46,032 nt of DNA from positions 75,721 to 121,752 of the forward strand of contig NZ_LITM01000015.1 in the NCBI RefSeq assembly GCF_001275675.1, read 5' to 3'. This DNA is from Lysinibacillus sp. FJAT-14745. Lineage in GTDB: Bacteria > Bacillota > Bacilli > Bacillales_A > Planococcaceae. Shown here in pieces: positions 21,862-30,486 of this stretch (the stretch's first letter is position 1; each line of letters opens with the position of its first letter). Under the pieces are notes generated by a model. The model saw only the letters and a program-made list of their open reading frames with translations. It had not been told where the DNA came from and searched no databases. The translations under genes were made by a program, and so were the position numbers.

Positions 21862-22631
21862 TGAGGCAGGCTTTCAAGCAAGGAAGGACGATAATTTTTA
21901 TCGCCTTCCTCTTATTCATATGGGAACTAATTGTCCGTTTTGCAGACGTGCCACATTGGCTATTGCCTACACCAAGTGCCATTTTGAAAGAAGGCTTTCA
22001 ATCGTATGAGACGTTTGTGCCACATGCTTTAGCGACTGTTCAATTAGCACTACTTGGCCTAGCCATAGGGATATTGTGTGGACTAACGGTTGCTGTGTTA
22101 TTACATCGTTTTACGTTTGTACGGGAGCTATTTTATCCTATTCTCATCATGTCGCAGAATGTCCCTGTGCTCGTCCTAGCACCGTTATTAATCATTTGGT
22201 TTGGCTTTGGTTTAATGCCAAAGCTCATTATTATTTGTCTTGTGTGCTTTTTCCCCATCGTTATTTCGGCAATGGATGGCTTCCGTCAAACCTCACCTGA
22301 GCTAAAGTATTATTTTGAGATGATAGGTGCAACGAAAGCACAAACCTTTTGGAAGCTTGAATGGCCCTATGCGTACCCGGCGATTTTTTCAGGCATTAAG
22401 ATTGCGGCAACCTATAGTGTAATGGGGGCTGTCATTGCGGAATGGCTAGGGGCGAAAAAGGGGATTGGTGTCTATATGACATTGGCCCAATCTTCATTTC
22501 GAACGGATCGTGTGTTTGTAGCGATTTTTGCCATTGTATTTTTAAGTTTACTATTATTTAGTGCTATTCGTTTAGTAGAAAAACTTGTTGTGAAGGGGAG
22601 AGGACACCATGCTAAGCATTCAAAACATTGA
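21861..22631 (+). CDS. thiX: ThiX-type ABC transporter permease
   Basis: 256 residues (start ATG 21861, sharing one base with the previous stop; GTG 21858 is an alternative). Six membrane segments, with the BPD-type coupling motif EMIGATKAQTFWKLEWPYAYP (about residues 150-170), which docks on the ATPase. It belongs to the same group as the taurine/nitrate/HMP permeases that pair with NMT1-like binding proteins. The last 23 bases overlap the ATPase gene. Confidence 0.9.
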   Translation: MRQAFKQGRTIIFIAFLLFIWELIVRFADVPHWLLPTPSAILKEGFQSYETFVPHALATVQLALLGLAIGILCGLTVAVLLHRFTFVRELFYPILIMSQNVPVLVLAPLLIIWFGFGLMPKLIIICLVCFFPIVISAMDGFRQTSPELKYYFEMIGATKAQTFWKLEWPYAYPAIFSGIKIAATYSVMGAVIAEWLGAKKGIGVYMTLAQSSFRTDRVFVAIFAIVFLSLLLFSAIRLVEKLVVKGRGHHAKHSKH

Positions 22632-23358
22632 TAAATCGTTTGATGCTCTTCCGGTTATTCGCAATTTATCTTTTGAGGTGAAGGACGGGGAATTTGTTGC
22701 GATTATCGGTCCGTCAGGTAGTGGAAAAAGTACACTCTTTCAATTAATTGGTGGTGTTTCTACTATTGATAAAGGAGCTATTTTATTAAATGGTACAGAT
22801 ATCCAACGAACAAGAGGAATGATTGGCTATATGCCTCAGCAGCCATGCTTATTACCATGGCGGACGATAGTTGAAAACGTCACGATTGTTGAGGAGCTTC
22901 ATGGAAAACCAAATGTCAAAGTTGCGAAGGAATGGTTAAACAAAGTGGGGCTCGCAGCGTTTGAACATGCGTATCCCAATGAACTGTCGGGTGGTATGCA
23001 ACAGCGGGTATCGTTTATTCGCGCAATTGTCAGCAATAAGCCCATATTATGCTTAGATGAGCCGTTTTCTGCACTTGATGAGTTTACAAGACTGGAAATG
23101 CAGGCGTGGCTTTTATCGTTATGGGAAAAAGATCGAAAATCTATACTGTTCGTTACACATAGTATCGAGGAAGCTCTCTATTTAGCTGATCGTATCATCG
23201 TACTCACGAAACGGCCTGCAACGATTAAAAAAGAAATTATCGTACCTTTTGCAAGGCCACGACAAGAAGAAATTCGCCATTCAGCTACTTTTACGGCATT
23301 GAAGCAACAGCTATTCACGTATTTAAAAGAAGAAAAGGGTGAGGCGAATGTTGATTGA
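22609..23358 (+). CDS. thiZ: ThiZ-type ABC transporter ATP-binding protein
   Basis: 249 residues. Walker A GPSGSGKST (about residues 34-42), Q-loop with MPQQPCLLPWRT, signature LSGGMQQR, Walker B ILCLDEPFSALD and switch His in FVTHSIEEA. This is the nitrate/taurine/HMP class of importer ATPases, and it energises ThiX/ThiY. It begins inside the permease gene and ends inside the TatD gene, so the proteins are translationally coupled. Confidence 0.92.
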   Translation: MLSIQNIDKSFDALPVIRNLSFEVKDGEFVAIIGPSGSGKSTLFQLIGGVSTIDKGAILLNGTDIQRTRGMIGYMPQQPCLLPWRTIVENVTIVEELHGKPNVKVAKEWLNKVGLAAFEHAYPNELSGGMQQRVSFIRAIVSNKPILCLDEPFSALDEFTRLEMQAWLLSLWEKDRKSILFVTHSIEEALYLADRIIVLTKRPATIKKEIIVPFARPRQEEIRHSATFTALKQQLFTYLKEEKGEANVD

Positions 23359-24097
23359 TGCACATATTCATTTAGATCAGTATAAGGAAAACGATATATC
23401 AACTTTGCTAGAGGAAGCGGAACATGTAATTGCCGTTAGCATGAATCTTCCATCGTGTGAAAAGACGTTGCAACTTTCGAAAGCCTATGCAAAAGTAAAA
23501 GCAGCGTTTGGCTTTCATCCCGAACAACCGTTACCAAGTGATGCGGAGGCAGATGCTTTATTCGATTGGATACGCCAACACGCTCATGAAATGGTAGCGG
23601 TTGGCGAAGTAGGGTTGCCTTATTATTTGAGACAGGAGAGGGCGATTGATGATCGTCCGTATGTGGCATTGTTAGAACGGTTTATTGTATTAGCAAAGGA
23701 ATTAAATAAACCGATTGTGTTACATGCTGTTTATGAGGATGCGACGATTGTTTGTGATTTACTAGAAAAACATCGTATAACGCAAGCGCATTTTCATTGG
23801 TTTAAAGGTGATACGGAAGTGATTGAACGGATGATTTCTAATGGGTATTTCATTTCTGTGACGCCTGATTGTACGTATGAGACTGAGATTCAACAGCTTA
23901 TTAAAAAATATCCAATCGAGCTGATGATGGTAGAAACAGATGGACCATGGCCGTTTGAAGGTCAATTTGGCAATAAACGAACATCTCCTTGGATGATGGA
24001 TCATTCTATAGAGGTTATCGCTTCGATAAAGGGGCTTACAACACAGGAAGCGGCACGCATTATCACGAGAAATACGACAACATTTTATAATTTATAG
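23348..24097 (+). CDS. TatD-family metal-dependent hydrolase
   Basis: 249 residues. Metal ligands of the TatD fold are present: HIH near residue 6-8 (IDAHIHLD), Glu in AVGEVGLPYY, His in VLHAVYED, His in AHFHWFKG and Asp in VETDGPW. The family is annotated as DNase-like, but many members are uncharacterised amidohydrolases. Its place as the last gene of a TPP-controlled pyrimidine importer suggests action on an imported thiamine breakdown product; this is inference. The start ATG 23348 gives the normal N-terminus directly before the first ligands; a GTG at 23339 is less likely. Confidence 0.85.
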   Translation: MLIDAHIHLDQYKENDISTLLEEAEHVIAVSMNLPSCEKTLQLSKAYAKVKAAFGFHPEQPLPSDAEADALFDWIRQHAHEMVAVGEVGLPYYLRQERAIDDRPYVALLERFIVLAKELNKPIVLHAVYEDATIVCDLLEKHRITQAHFHWFKGDTEVIERMISNGYFISVTPDCTYETEIQQLIKKYPIELMMVETDGPWPFEGQFGNKRTSPWMMDHSIEVIASIKGLTTQEAARIITRNTTTFYNL

Positions 24098-24101
24098 CAA
24101 A

Positions 24102-24140
24102 AAACACAGCTGTTCTTTTAAAGAGCGGTTGTGTTTTTGT
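24102..24140 (+). terminator. Terminator of the thiamine-precursor operon
   Basis: Stem AAAACACAGCTGTTCTT with AGAGCGGTTGTGTTTT (three G-U pairs), then T-rich. Confidence 0.8.
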
Positions 24141-24147
24141 TATGTAC

Positions 24148-24246
24148 GAGAATCGCTGATAAAGCACCGATCATCGCTGATAAGAGTACGAGAATCGCTG
24201 ATAAAACCTCGAACATCGCTGATAAAAATATTAGAATCACTAAAAT
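24148..24246. repeat. 21-nt tandem array, 4.5 units (intergenic)
   Basis: Units begin at 24148, 24169, 24190 and 24211 and share ATCGCTGATAA; odd and even units alternate between GAGAATCG and GAxCATCG. A partial unit follows at 24232. It lies between two terminators. One frame is open as a 7-residue repeat (RIADKxx) but has no RBS. Period equals that of the unrelated array at 1-190. Confidence 0.85.
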
Positions 24247-24272
24247 GTTCGTGAAGCTATCTCATTATAAAT

Positions 24273-24311
24273 AAAACACAACCACTAATCATCCTCAGCG
24301 TGGTTGTGTTT
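24273..24311. terminator. Bidirectional hairpin at the end of the small basic gene
   Basis: Perfect 13-bp stem AAAACACAACCAC with GTGGTTGTGTTTT, overlapping the stop codon of the minus-strand gene at 24285. Confidence 0.85.
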
Positions 24312-24467
24312 TCTATGCTTTGTGAAATTTTGTTCAATGCTCTCTTTTTTAGTTTTCGTTACACGCTCATGTGTACTGAAAGGGGAGGATTGACGATTTT
24401 TTTCAACGTCCTTCCCTTTAGTGCGCTTTACATGCATGCGTTTCTTTTTTGCCTTTGATTGAGTCAT
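24285..24467 (-). CDS. Small basic hypothetical protein
   Basis: 60 residues, very rich in Lys/Arg/His (MTQSKAKKKRMHVKRTKGKD at the start, THERVTKTKKESIEQN in the middle). RBS GGGGGT lies 8-9 nt before the ATG and a strong terminator follows, which supports a real gene. Small basic proteins with a TKTK core of this kind occur widely in Bacillaceae without known function. Its charge would fit nucleic-acid binding, but this is not shown. Confidence 0.6.
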   Translation of the reverse strand: MTQSKAKKKRMHVKRTKGKDVEKNRQSSPFSTHERVTKTKKESIEQNFTKHRKHNHAEDD

Positions 24468-24515
24468 GTTATCTTACCCCCAATAGTCATTTGTAAATAT
24501 CGTACCGAATACGGA

Positions 24516-24552
24516 AGAAAAAGTAAAACCTCGTAAGTGTTAACTTACGAGG
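24516..24552 (-). terminator. Terminator of the first DUF485-SSS operon
   Basis: Stem CCTCGTAAG with CTTACGAGG, then TTTTACTTTTT on the minus strand. Confidence 0.9.
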
Positions 24553-24566
24553 CAGTTGTCCTATTA

Positions 24567-26123
24567 TTAGTGAGATACATCCTGTACAGAAATACCTGTG
24601 TTTGCTTTAACATCCACTTCACGATATTTCTTTTCATCTGTTTCTTTAGAAAGTAATGTTCCAATGAAACCTCCAAGGAAGCCAAGTGGTACAGAAATTA
24701 TTGCTGGGTTCGTTAATGAAATTAATGGATTCCCAACGAAAATTGCTTTTCCTTCAACTGGATTCCACAGGTTTGGTGAAACTGCAACAAGAATTAAAGC
24801 AGAGATTAAACCTGTTAACATTGCTGTAATAGCACCAGCTGTATTAAAGCGTTTCCAGTAGATTGTATAGATGATTACAGGTAGGTTAGCTGAACCTGCA
24901 ATACAGAATGCAAGTGATACTAAGAACGCTACATTTAATGTTTGTGCACCAAGTGCTAAAAGGATTGAAATAATAGCGATTGTGATTGAACCAATACGAG
25001 CTGCAAGTACTTGCTCTTTCTCTGTAACTTTACCCTTTTTAATGATTTGACCGTAAATATCATGAGATAGGGCAGATGCGCCAGAAAGTACAAGACCAGC
25101 TACTACTGCTAAGATTGTTGCGAAAGCTACCGCACATACGAATGAGAATAGAATGTCCCCGCCAAGCGCATTCGCAAGAAGTGGAGCAGCCATGTTACCA
25201 GCAGCGTTTGCAGCAACAATCTCTTCTTTACCAACGAATTTAGCTGCACCGAAGCCTAAGAAGATTGTAAGAATGTAGAAGATACCTACAATCCAAGTAG
25301 CCCAAATAACTGAAGAACGAGCAGTTTTCGCATCTTTTACTGTAAAGAAGCGCATTAGGATATGTGGAAGACCAGCTGTACCTAATACTAAAGCGATTAA
25401 CATTGAAATTGTATCAATACCATTTTGATATTTAAGACCTGGATTCAAATATGCTGCACCGCTATCAGTAGCAGTTTCCATTTCTTTAAACATCGTTGTA
25501 ATGCTAAAGCCAAACTCTTTTAATACTAAGAATGAAATAATGACAGTACCTAACATTAAAAGACAGGCTTTAATAATTTGAACCCAAGATGTTGCAGTCA
25601 TACCGCCGAATAATACGTAAGTTGTCATCATAACACCTACGATTAAAACGGCAACCCAATAGTCGATCCCTAAAAGTAATTGAATAAGTGCTCCTGCACC
25701 AACTAGTTGTGCAATCATGTAGAATAAAACAATTGTAATAGTGCTTAAAGCTGCTGTACCACGAACTTTAGAGCTATCAAAACGCGCTGTGATCATGTCA
25801 GCTAATGTAAATTTACCAAGATTACGTAATGGCTCAGCAACGATGTATAGAACCACTAAATAAGCTACTAAATAACCGATAGAAAAGAAGAATCCATCAA
25901 ATCCAAATAATGCAACTGCTCCGGCGATCCCTAAGAAAGATGCTGCTGATAAGTAGTCACCAGCGATGGCTAGTCCATTTTGCCAACCTGTTAATCCGCC
26001 GCCTGCAGTATAGAAATCACTTGCAGAAGAAGTTCGTTTAGATGCCCACCATGTAATAACTAATGTTAAACCAACAATGGCTACAAAGAAGAATATGGCT
26101 GTAAAACTCATCCCGTTACTCAT
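24567..26123 (-). CDS. Sodium:solute symporter, acetate/monocarboxylate type (copy 1)
   Basis: 518 residues, thirteen membrane segments of the SSS fold. Sequence follows the ActP/YwcA group: SDFYTAGGGLTGWQNGLAIAG near residue 35, YVLFGGMTATSWVQIIK near 165, and GLPHILMRFFTVKDAKTAR near 255. Such carriers take up acetate or other short monocarboxylates with sodium. It overlaps the DUF485 gene by four bases (ATGA), and this DUF485-ActP pairing is conserved. Close to the paralogue at 26949; both end NTGISVxDxSH. Confidence 0.92.
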   Translation of the reverse strand: MSNGMSFTAIFFFVAIVGLTLVITWWASKRTSSASDFYTAGGGLTGWQNGLAIAGDYLSAASFLGIAGAVALFGFDGFFFSIGYLVAYLVVLYIVAEPLRNLGKFTLADMITARFDSSKVRGTAALSTITIVLFYMIAQLVGAGALIQLLLGIDYWVAVLIVGVMMTTYVLFGGMTATSWVQIIKACLLMLGTVIISFLVLKEFGFSITTMFKEMETATDSGAAYLNPGLKYQNGIDTISMLIALVLGTAGLPHILMRFFTVKDAKTARSSVIWATWIVGIFYILTIFLGFGAAKFVGKEEIVAANAAGNMAAPLLANALGGDILFSFVCAVAFATILAVVAGLVLSGASALSHDIYGQIIKKGKVTEKEQVLAARIGSITIAIISILLALGAQTLNVAFLVSLAFCIAGSANLPVIIYTIYWKRFNTAGAITAMLTGLISALILVAVSPNLWNPVEGKAIFVGNPLISLTNPAIISVPLGFLGGFIGTLLSKETDEKKYREVDVKANTGISVQDVSH

Positions 26124-26458
26124 CGGCGGCCACCTCCGTTCTCGTATTCAGCGATAATTGCTTTTGCCTCTTTATCAAATCTATTCGCTTTTGCTACATA
26201 TAAGTGACAAAAGCTCCAAGTCATGATGAATAGCCCTGCTGCATATACCCACACCCAAGTAATTTCCCCAATTGCCTTTTGGTGTAGTACTTTCGTGAAC
26301 GAAGTAAGAATTGGTAGCAACATGTAAGCTGCTAAGAAGATTGCAGTCATTGACCAAAGAAATGAATTCTTTCTTCGCACAAGTGCTTTAAATGATTCTT
26401 GATTTGCAATTGCATCATAGTCAATTACGACGCCCTTGTTTGCTTGATTGTTCCCCAT
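26120..26458 (-). CDS. DUF485 membrane protein (symporter partner, copy 1)
   Basis: 112 residues with two membrane helices (about residues 37-58 and 75-98) and the DUF485 signature near the first (FKALVRRKNSFLWSMT). DUF485 proteins are encoded directly before ActP-type symporters; their role is unknown. The start ATG 26458 has TGGGGA at a 6-nt gap. An ATG at 26464 lies next to that site and is rejected. Confidence 0.88.
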   Translation of the reverse strand: MGNNQANKGVVIDYDAIANQESFKALVRRKNSFLWSMTAIFLAAYMLLPILTSFTKVLHQKAIGEITWVWVYAAGLFIMTWSFCHLYVAKANRFDKEAKAIIAEYENGGGRR

Positions 26459-26531
26459 TAACATTCCCCATTTTGTATTATTTTTACTGCTTAAAGACTT
26501 AATTTTGCTAGTTTAGTGAATTCACATCTTC

Positions 26532-26560
26532 ATTTTATGAGAGAGTTCACAAAATTGCAA
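26532..26560 (-). promoter_or_regulatory. SigA promoter of the first DUF485-SSS operon
   Basis: On the minus strand TTGCAA, 17 bp, TAAAAT, about 75 bp before the start. The second operon has TTGCAT, 17 bp, TAAAAT at a similar distance. Confidence 0.7.
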
Positions 26561-26843
26561 TACATTTCAGAAAAATTATGAAAAAATAATTTTCGCTAAA
26601 ATAGTCTTTAAAGAGAATATACAATACAAATCCTAGAATTTAAAGGGTTTTAGAAAATTCAGATATATTATTGGTGTTAGGTCAATTCTAGATTTCCGAG
26701 CGAAAAACAAGGTTAGAATTTGAAAAAATTATTGTTTTTTTTATAAAAAATATTCACTATTTACTCAGTGAAAATTGGTTTTTTATTTAGGGAATAATAT
26801 TGTTCAATAAGTAAATTGGTAAATTTTCTGTAATAAAAATCAA
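26561..26843. other. AT-rich spacer without a recognised gene
   Basis: No frame of note, no repeat. Upstream flank of the first DUF485-SSS promoter, so unrecognised regulator sites may lie here. Confidence 0.5.
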
Positions 26844-26873
26844 AAAAACTCGATAGAAAATCGAGTTTTTTGA
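26844..26873 (-). terminator. Terminator of the second DUF485-SSS operon
   Basis: Perfect stem AAAAAACTCGAT with ATCGAGTTTTTT; T-run on both strands. Confidence 0.9.
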
Positions 26874-26948
26874 CTTGATATTTTTATTAATGTGAATAGT
26901 AAAATTGATAGATATATTTTCAATAATTTGGATTCTAGAACCGGTGAA

Positions 26949-28502
26949 TTAATGTGAAATATCAGAAACAGAAATACCTGTGTTTGCTTTAACGCGAATT
27001 TCCTTATAAATACGATCCGCTTCTTCCTGTGGTACTTTGTTAGAAGATAGAACAGTGCCTAAATAACCTGCGATAAAGCCAAGTGGAATCGTAATAATCG
27101 CTGGAACTGCTAAAGGTACGATAGGATTGCCAACAAAGATTGCTGCACCTTCAACGGGACTCCATACATTTGGCCCCATTGCACCTAAAACTAAACATGA
27201 TACTAACCCAGTTACCATCGCTGTAATAGCACCTGTTGAATTGAATTTCTTCCAGTAAATTGTGTAAAGAATAACTGGTAAGTTTGCTGAAGCACCGATA
27301 CAAAATGCGAAGGATACTAAGAACGATACATTCAAGTTTTGCGCAAATAACGCTAGGATAATGGAAACAATGGCAATAGAAATAGAGCCAGTACGAGCCG
27401 CTACAACTTGTTGCTTTTCTGTTAATTTACCACCTTTAATAATCTCACCATAAATATCATGTGAAATAGCAGAAGCACCTGTTAAAACTAAGCCAGAAAC
27501 AACGGCTAAGATGGTTGCGAATGCTACTGCACCGATAAATGCCATTAACACATCACCACCCAAGAAATTAGCAAGAAGTGGGGCAGCAGTGTTGCCTGCT
27601 TTACTTTCAGCAAGAATTTTATCGATACCTACAAAGTTTAATGCGCCAAAACCTAAGAAAATAGTTAATGAGAAGAAAATAGCTGTAATCCAAGTTGTCC
27701 ATGAAATAGAAGAACGAGCAGTTTTGGCATCTTTCACTGTAAAGAAACGCATTAAAATATGTGGTAACCCAGATGTCCCTAAAACAAGCGCCATCATCAT
27801 CGAAACAGAGTCAATTGTACTTGTATATTTCATCCCTGGTACAAGGAATTTCTCACCATGATCCGTAGCAATCGTATCAAACATTTTCATAAGAGAGAAA
27901 TCGAATTTCATTAATACTAATGTAGCTAATACGCCTGTCCCGAATAAAAGAAGGCTAGCTTTAATAATTTGCACCCAAGAAGTAGCTGTCATTCCACCGA
28001 ATAATACATAAGTAGTCATCATAACACCTACGATTAACACCGCAATCCAGTACTCAATACCAAATAATAGTTTAATAAGGGCCCCTGCACCTACTAATTG
28101 TGCAATCATATAAAGGATTACGATGATAATTGTTCCTGACGCAGCAACTCCACGAATACGTTTTTCATTAAAACGGGCAGTTAGCATATCAGCTAAAGTA
28201 TAACGACCTAAGTTACGCATAGGCTCTGCAATTACATAAAGAAGAACTAAGTTAGCTACTACATAGCCTACAGAGAAGAAGAAACCATCAAAACCAGTTA
28301 ACGCAATTGCACCGGACACTCCAAGAAATGCGGCTGCAGATAAATAGTCACCAGCAATCGCAAAGCCGTTTTGCCAACCTTTAAGACCACCGCCAGCCGT
28401 ATAGAAGTCAGCTGCAGAAGACGTACGCTTCGCTGCGATAAATGTTACTACAAGTGTTAAACTAACGATTGCTAAAAAGAAACCAACGGATACTAAGTTC
28501 AT
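26949..28502 (-). CDS. Sodium:solute symporter, acetate/monocarboxylate type (copy 2)
   Basis: 517 residues, thirteen membrane segments, with the same landmarks as copy 1 (ADFYTAGGGLKGWQNGFAIAG, VLFGGMTATSWVQIIKASLL, LPHILMRFFTVKDAKTARSS). It starts directly after the stop of its DUF485 gene. The two copies probably arose by tandem duplication of the two-gene unit. They could differ in substrate (acetate, propionate, pyruvate) or in timing; nothing in sequence decides this. Confidence 0.92.
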   Translation of the reverse strand: MNLVSVGFFLAIVSLTLVVTFIAAKRTSSAADFYTAGGGLKGWQNGFAIAGDYLSAAAFLGVSGAIALTGFDGFFFSVGYVVANLVLLYVIAEPMRNLGRYTLADMLTARFNEKRIRGVAASGTIIIVILYMIAQLVGAGALIKLLFGIEYWIAVLIVGVMMTTYVLFGGMTATSWVQIIKASLLLFGTGVLATLVLMKFDFSLMKMFDTIATDHGEKFLVPGMKYTSTIDSVSMMMALVLGTSGLPHILMRFFTVKDAKTARSSISWTTWITAIFFSLTIFLGFGALNFVGIDKILAESKAGNTAAPLLANFLGGDVLMAFIGAVAFATILAVVSGLVLTGASAISHDIYGEIIKGGKLTEKQQVVAARTGSISIAIVSIILALFAQNLNVSFLVSFAFCIGASANLPVILYTIYWKKFNSTGAITAMVTGLVSCLVLGAMGPNVWSPVEGAAIFVGNPIVPLAVPAIITIPLGFIAGYLGTVLSSNKVPQEEADRIYKEIRVKANTGISVSDISH

Positions 28503-28838
28503 TTATTTTCCACCTTTCTCGTAATACTCTGCTAACACTGCAGCAGCAGCTTTATCGAATGAAGAAGCTTTTTTCACATAAACTGTACAAAGAACGATTG
28601 TCATAATGAATAATCCAGCTGAATAAACCCAAACACCCGTAATATTTCCGAAGAATTTTTGTTGTAGTACAGGTTGGAAAGCAAGGATTGGTAGCAAAAT
28701 ATAAAGTGTTAAAAAAATTGCAGTAATCGAGAAAAGGAAGGTATTTTTCTTTTTCACGAACTTGTTGAACGATTCCATAGCTTCAATTGCATTATAATCA
28801 ACTGATTCTATATTTTTGCTCCCAGAAATGTTTGCCAT
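28503..28838 (-). CDS. DUF485 membrane protein (symporter partner, copy 2)
   Basis: 111 residues, two membrane helices and the DUF485 block FNKFVKKKNTFLFSITAIFL. The start ATG 28838 (MANISGSKN) has GGGGG at a 7-nt gap. The longer frame from 28910 adds 24 residues with no RBS and crosses into the promoter region. Stop and symporter start abut. Confidence 0.88.
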   Translation of the reverse strand: MANISGSKNIESVDYNAIEAMESFNKFVKKKNTFLFSITAIFLTLYILLPILAFQPVLQQKFFGNITGVWVYSAGLFIMTIVLCTVYVKKASSFDKAAAAVLAEYYEKGGK

Positions 28839-28872
28839 TATTATTCCCCCTAAAGTGTTATATTTCTGTTTT

Positions 28873-28902
28873 AAACGACATATTTCTTTTTCATTTGTCG
28901 TT
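28873..28902 (-). promoter_or_regulatory. 7-bp inverted repeat in the leader of the second DUF485-SSS operon
   Basis: AACGACA and TGTCGTT flank a 16-nt A-rich spacer just downstream of the -10. This could be an operator or an RNA hairpin. The first operon lacks it, so the copies may be regulated differently. Confidence 0.35.
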
Positions 28903-28912
28903 ATATTCACTT

Positions 28913-28941
28913 ATTTTATGGGGAAGATTCTTATAATGCAA
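28913..28941 (-). promoter_or_regulatory. SigA promoter of the second DUF485-SSS operon
   Basis: On the minus strand TTGCAT, 17 bp, TAAAAT. Confidence 0.7.
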
Positions 28942-29426
28942 TACTAAATTTTGAGTTTTTGTAATTTTTAATCACTTTAAGAATATGGAAACAACATAGA
29001 AATAATAAGGATTTAATAGAAATAATCAGTATGAAAGAGAATGGAAATATCTATAAGAATAATATTCTTGAAATAGTTTAATGATAATAATTTTGAATGT
29101 AGGAGAAAATTTGAACACGAAAGAGAATTTTTGGGAAATTATTATTGTGTCATCAAATGCTGAAGGATCCAAATTAGCAAAAAAACTTTGTTATATAACA
29201 ATTGTGTGATCTCTTGGGAAATAACCGAAATAGTAAAAAACAGCTTCAAAAAAATTTAAAAAAAAGTGTGAATTACCTGGAATATACAGGATATTAATAT
29301 ACCAAAATCGTACAATATACATTGAATTGACATAAAAAAATGAAAGGATAAGCTCATATCTTGTATTAAATAACTATAATTTATACAATAAACATGATGG
29401 TAATTTGAAGGGAAGTGAGCAAATAA
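28942..29426. other. AT-rich intergenic region without a gene
   Basis: 485 bp between the divergent symporter operon and the SCO gene. No coding frame, repeat or hairpin of note. A TATAAT at about 29378 is a plausible -10 for the SCO gene, but the -35 is poor. Confidence 0.45.
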
Positions 29427-30014
29427 ATGAAAAAGAACAGTGTCATGCTCGTTTTGATACTAACATTAAGTAGCATACTTACTGCTTGCGGAAGTTATAA
29501 ATTTGAACCAGAAATGAACATAGAAGTTCAGGATTTTTCGGTTACAAACCAAAATAACAAACCAGTTAGCCTGAATGATTTAAAAGGCAAGCCATGGTTA
29601 GCGATGTTCATCTTTACTAACTGTAATTCTATTTGTCCACCAATGACCCATAACATGACAGAGGTGCAAAAGGCACTTCAGGATAAAGGCGTGGAAGACT
29701 ATCAAATTGTAGCTTTTAGTGTTGATCCTGAAGTGGATAAGCCAGAAGTTTTAACGAATTATTTAAAAACGTATTCAGTGCCCGATGCAAGCAAATGGCA
29801 GCTATTAACTGGCTATGATCAAAAGTATATTGTACAGTTTGCAAGGAAATCGTTTAATTCGTTAGTAATGAATGATCCGAATTCTGACCAAGTCACACAT
29901 ATGGCAAGTTATTACTTAGTGAATGCTGATGGTGTGGTTGTGAAGGACTATAACGGTACTACAGATGTACCAGTTGAGACGATTGTGGCAGATATGAAGG
30001 CTTTAACTAAATAA
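29427..30014 (+). CDS. SCO1/SenC-family lipoprotein (cytochrome oxidase copper assembly)
   Basis: 195 residues. Lipobox LTAC (Cys21) anchors it outside the membrane. The thioredoxin-like SCO domain has the copper-binding CxxxC as Cys66 and Cys70 (NCNSICPP) and the distant His158 (QVTHMASYYLV). SCO proteins deliver copper to the CuA centre of cytochrome c oxidase. RBS AAGGGAAGTG. Single gene with its own terminator. Confidence 0.93.
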   Translation: MKKNSVMLVLILTLSSILTACGSYKFEPEMNIEVQDFSVTNQNNKPVSLNDLKGKPWLAMFIFTNCNSICPPMTHNMTEVQKALQDKGVEDYQIVAFSVDPEVDKPEVLTNYLKTYSVPDASKWQLLTGYDQKYIVQFARKSFNSLVMNDPNSDQVTHMASYYLVNADGVVVKDYNGTTDVPVETIVADMKALTK

Positions 30015-30057
30015 AAAAAATAACTCAGGGGTTCGATGGAACTTCTGAGTTATTTTT
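30012..30057 (+). terminator. SCO gene terminator
   Basis: Stem AAATAACTCAG with CTGAGTTATTT, then T-run. Confidence 0.9.
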
Positions 30058-30058
30058 T

Positions 30059-30088
30059 AGCCACCTCATATCATCTAATGAGGTGGCC
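30059..30088. other. 10-bp inverted repeat
   Basis: GCCACCTCAT and ATGAGGTGGC flank an 8-nt loop, directly after the SCO terminator and before the stop of the minus-strand fragment at 30095. It has no T-run, so its role as a terminator is doubtful. Confidence 0.5.
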
Positions 30089-30094
30089 ACTAAT

Positions 30095-30259
30095 TTAAGA
30101 TTGAACTATACGATCATTTACAAATGCCTGTATAAAAAATAATTCATTATCATTAGGGTCTCTTTTATTTTCTAACTTAAAACATTCAATAGCATTTTCT
30201 AGTGAGGTAGATTTTACAGCTCGACTTGTGGTTGTTAACTCTTCCCAATAGATATTCAT
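30095..30259 (-). pseudogene. Unrecognised short minus-strand frame, probably a 5'-deleted gene
   Basis: The frame encodes 54 residues from ATG 30259 (MNIYWEELTTTSRAVKSTSL at the start, then a middle ECFKLENKRDPNDNELFFIQ), with coding-like composition. There is no RBS. The frame stops 24 bases further upstream, and coding-like text (FKDFIAYSTTLLSFN) continues upstream in another frame. I do not recognise the family. Confidence 0.35.
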
Positions 30260-30449
30260 TTCATCAGAATCACAGTGTTAAATGATAATAAAGTTGTTGA
30301 ATATGCAATAAAGTCCTTTAAAAAATATTAAAGTTGTTTAAAGTTTCTTTGTTCAACTCTCATAAAAGAGCGTAATCATCTTCCATTTTCTGTGGTGTAG
30401 TGTTAATTTTACGCGACATGGGTGGCTATCGGGGTAGGTTAACTTAATC

Positions 30450-30480
30450 TTGACAGATACCTTTAAGAATGATATATAAT
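30450..30480 (+). promoter_or_regulatory. Strong SigA promoter of the CadD leader
   Basis: Consensus TTGACA (30450-30455) and TATATAAT (30473-30480), 17-19 bp apart. Transcription should start near 30487. Confidence 0.8.
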
Positions 30481-30486
30481 TCTTAA

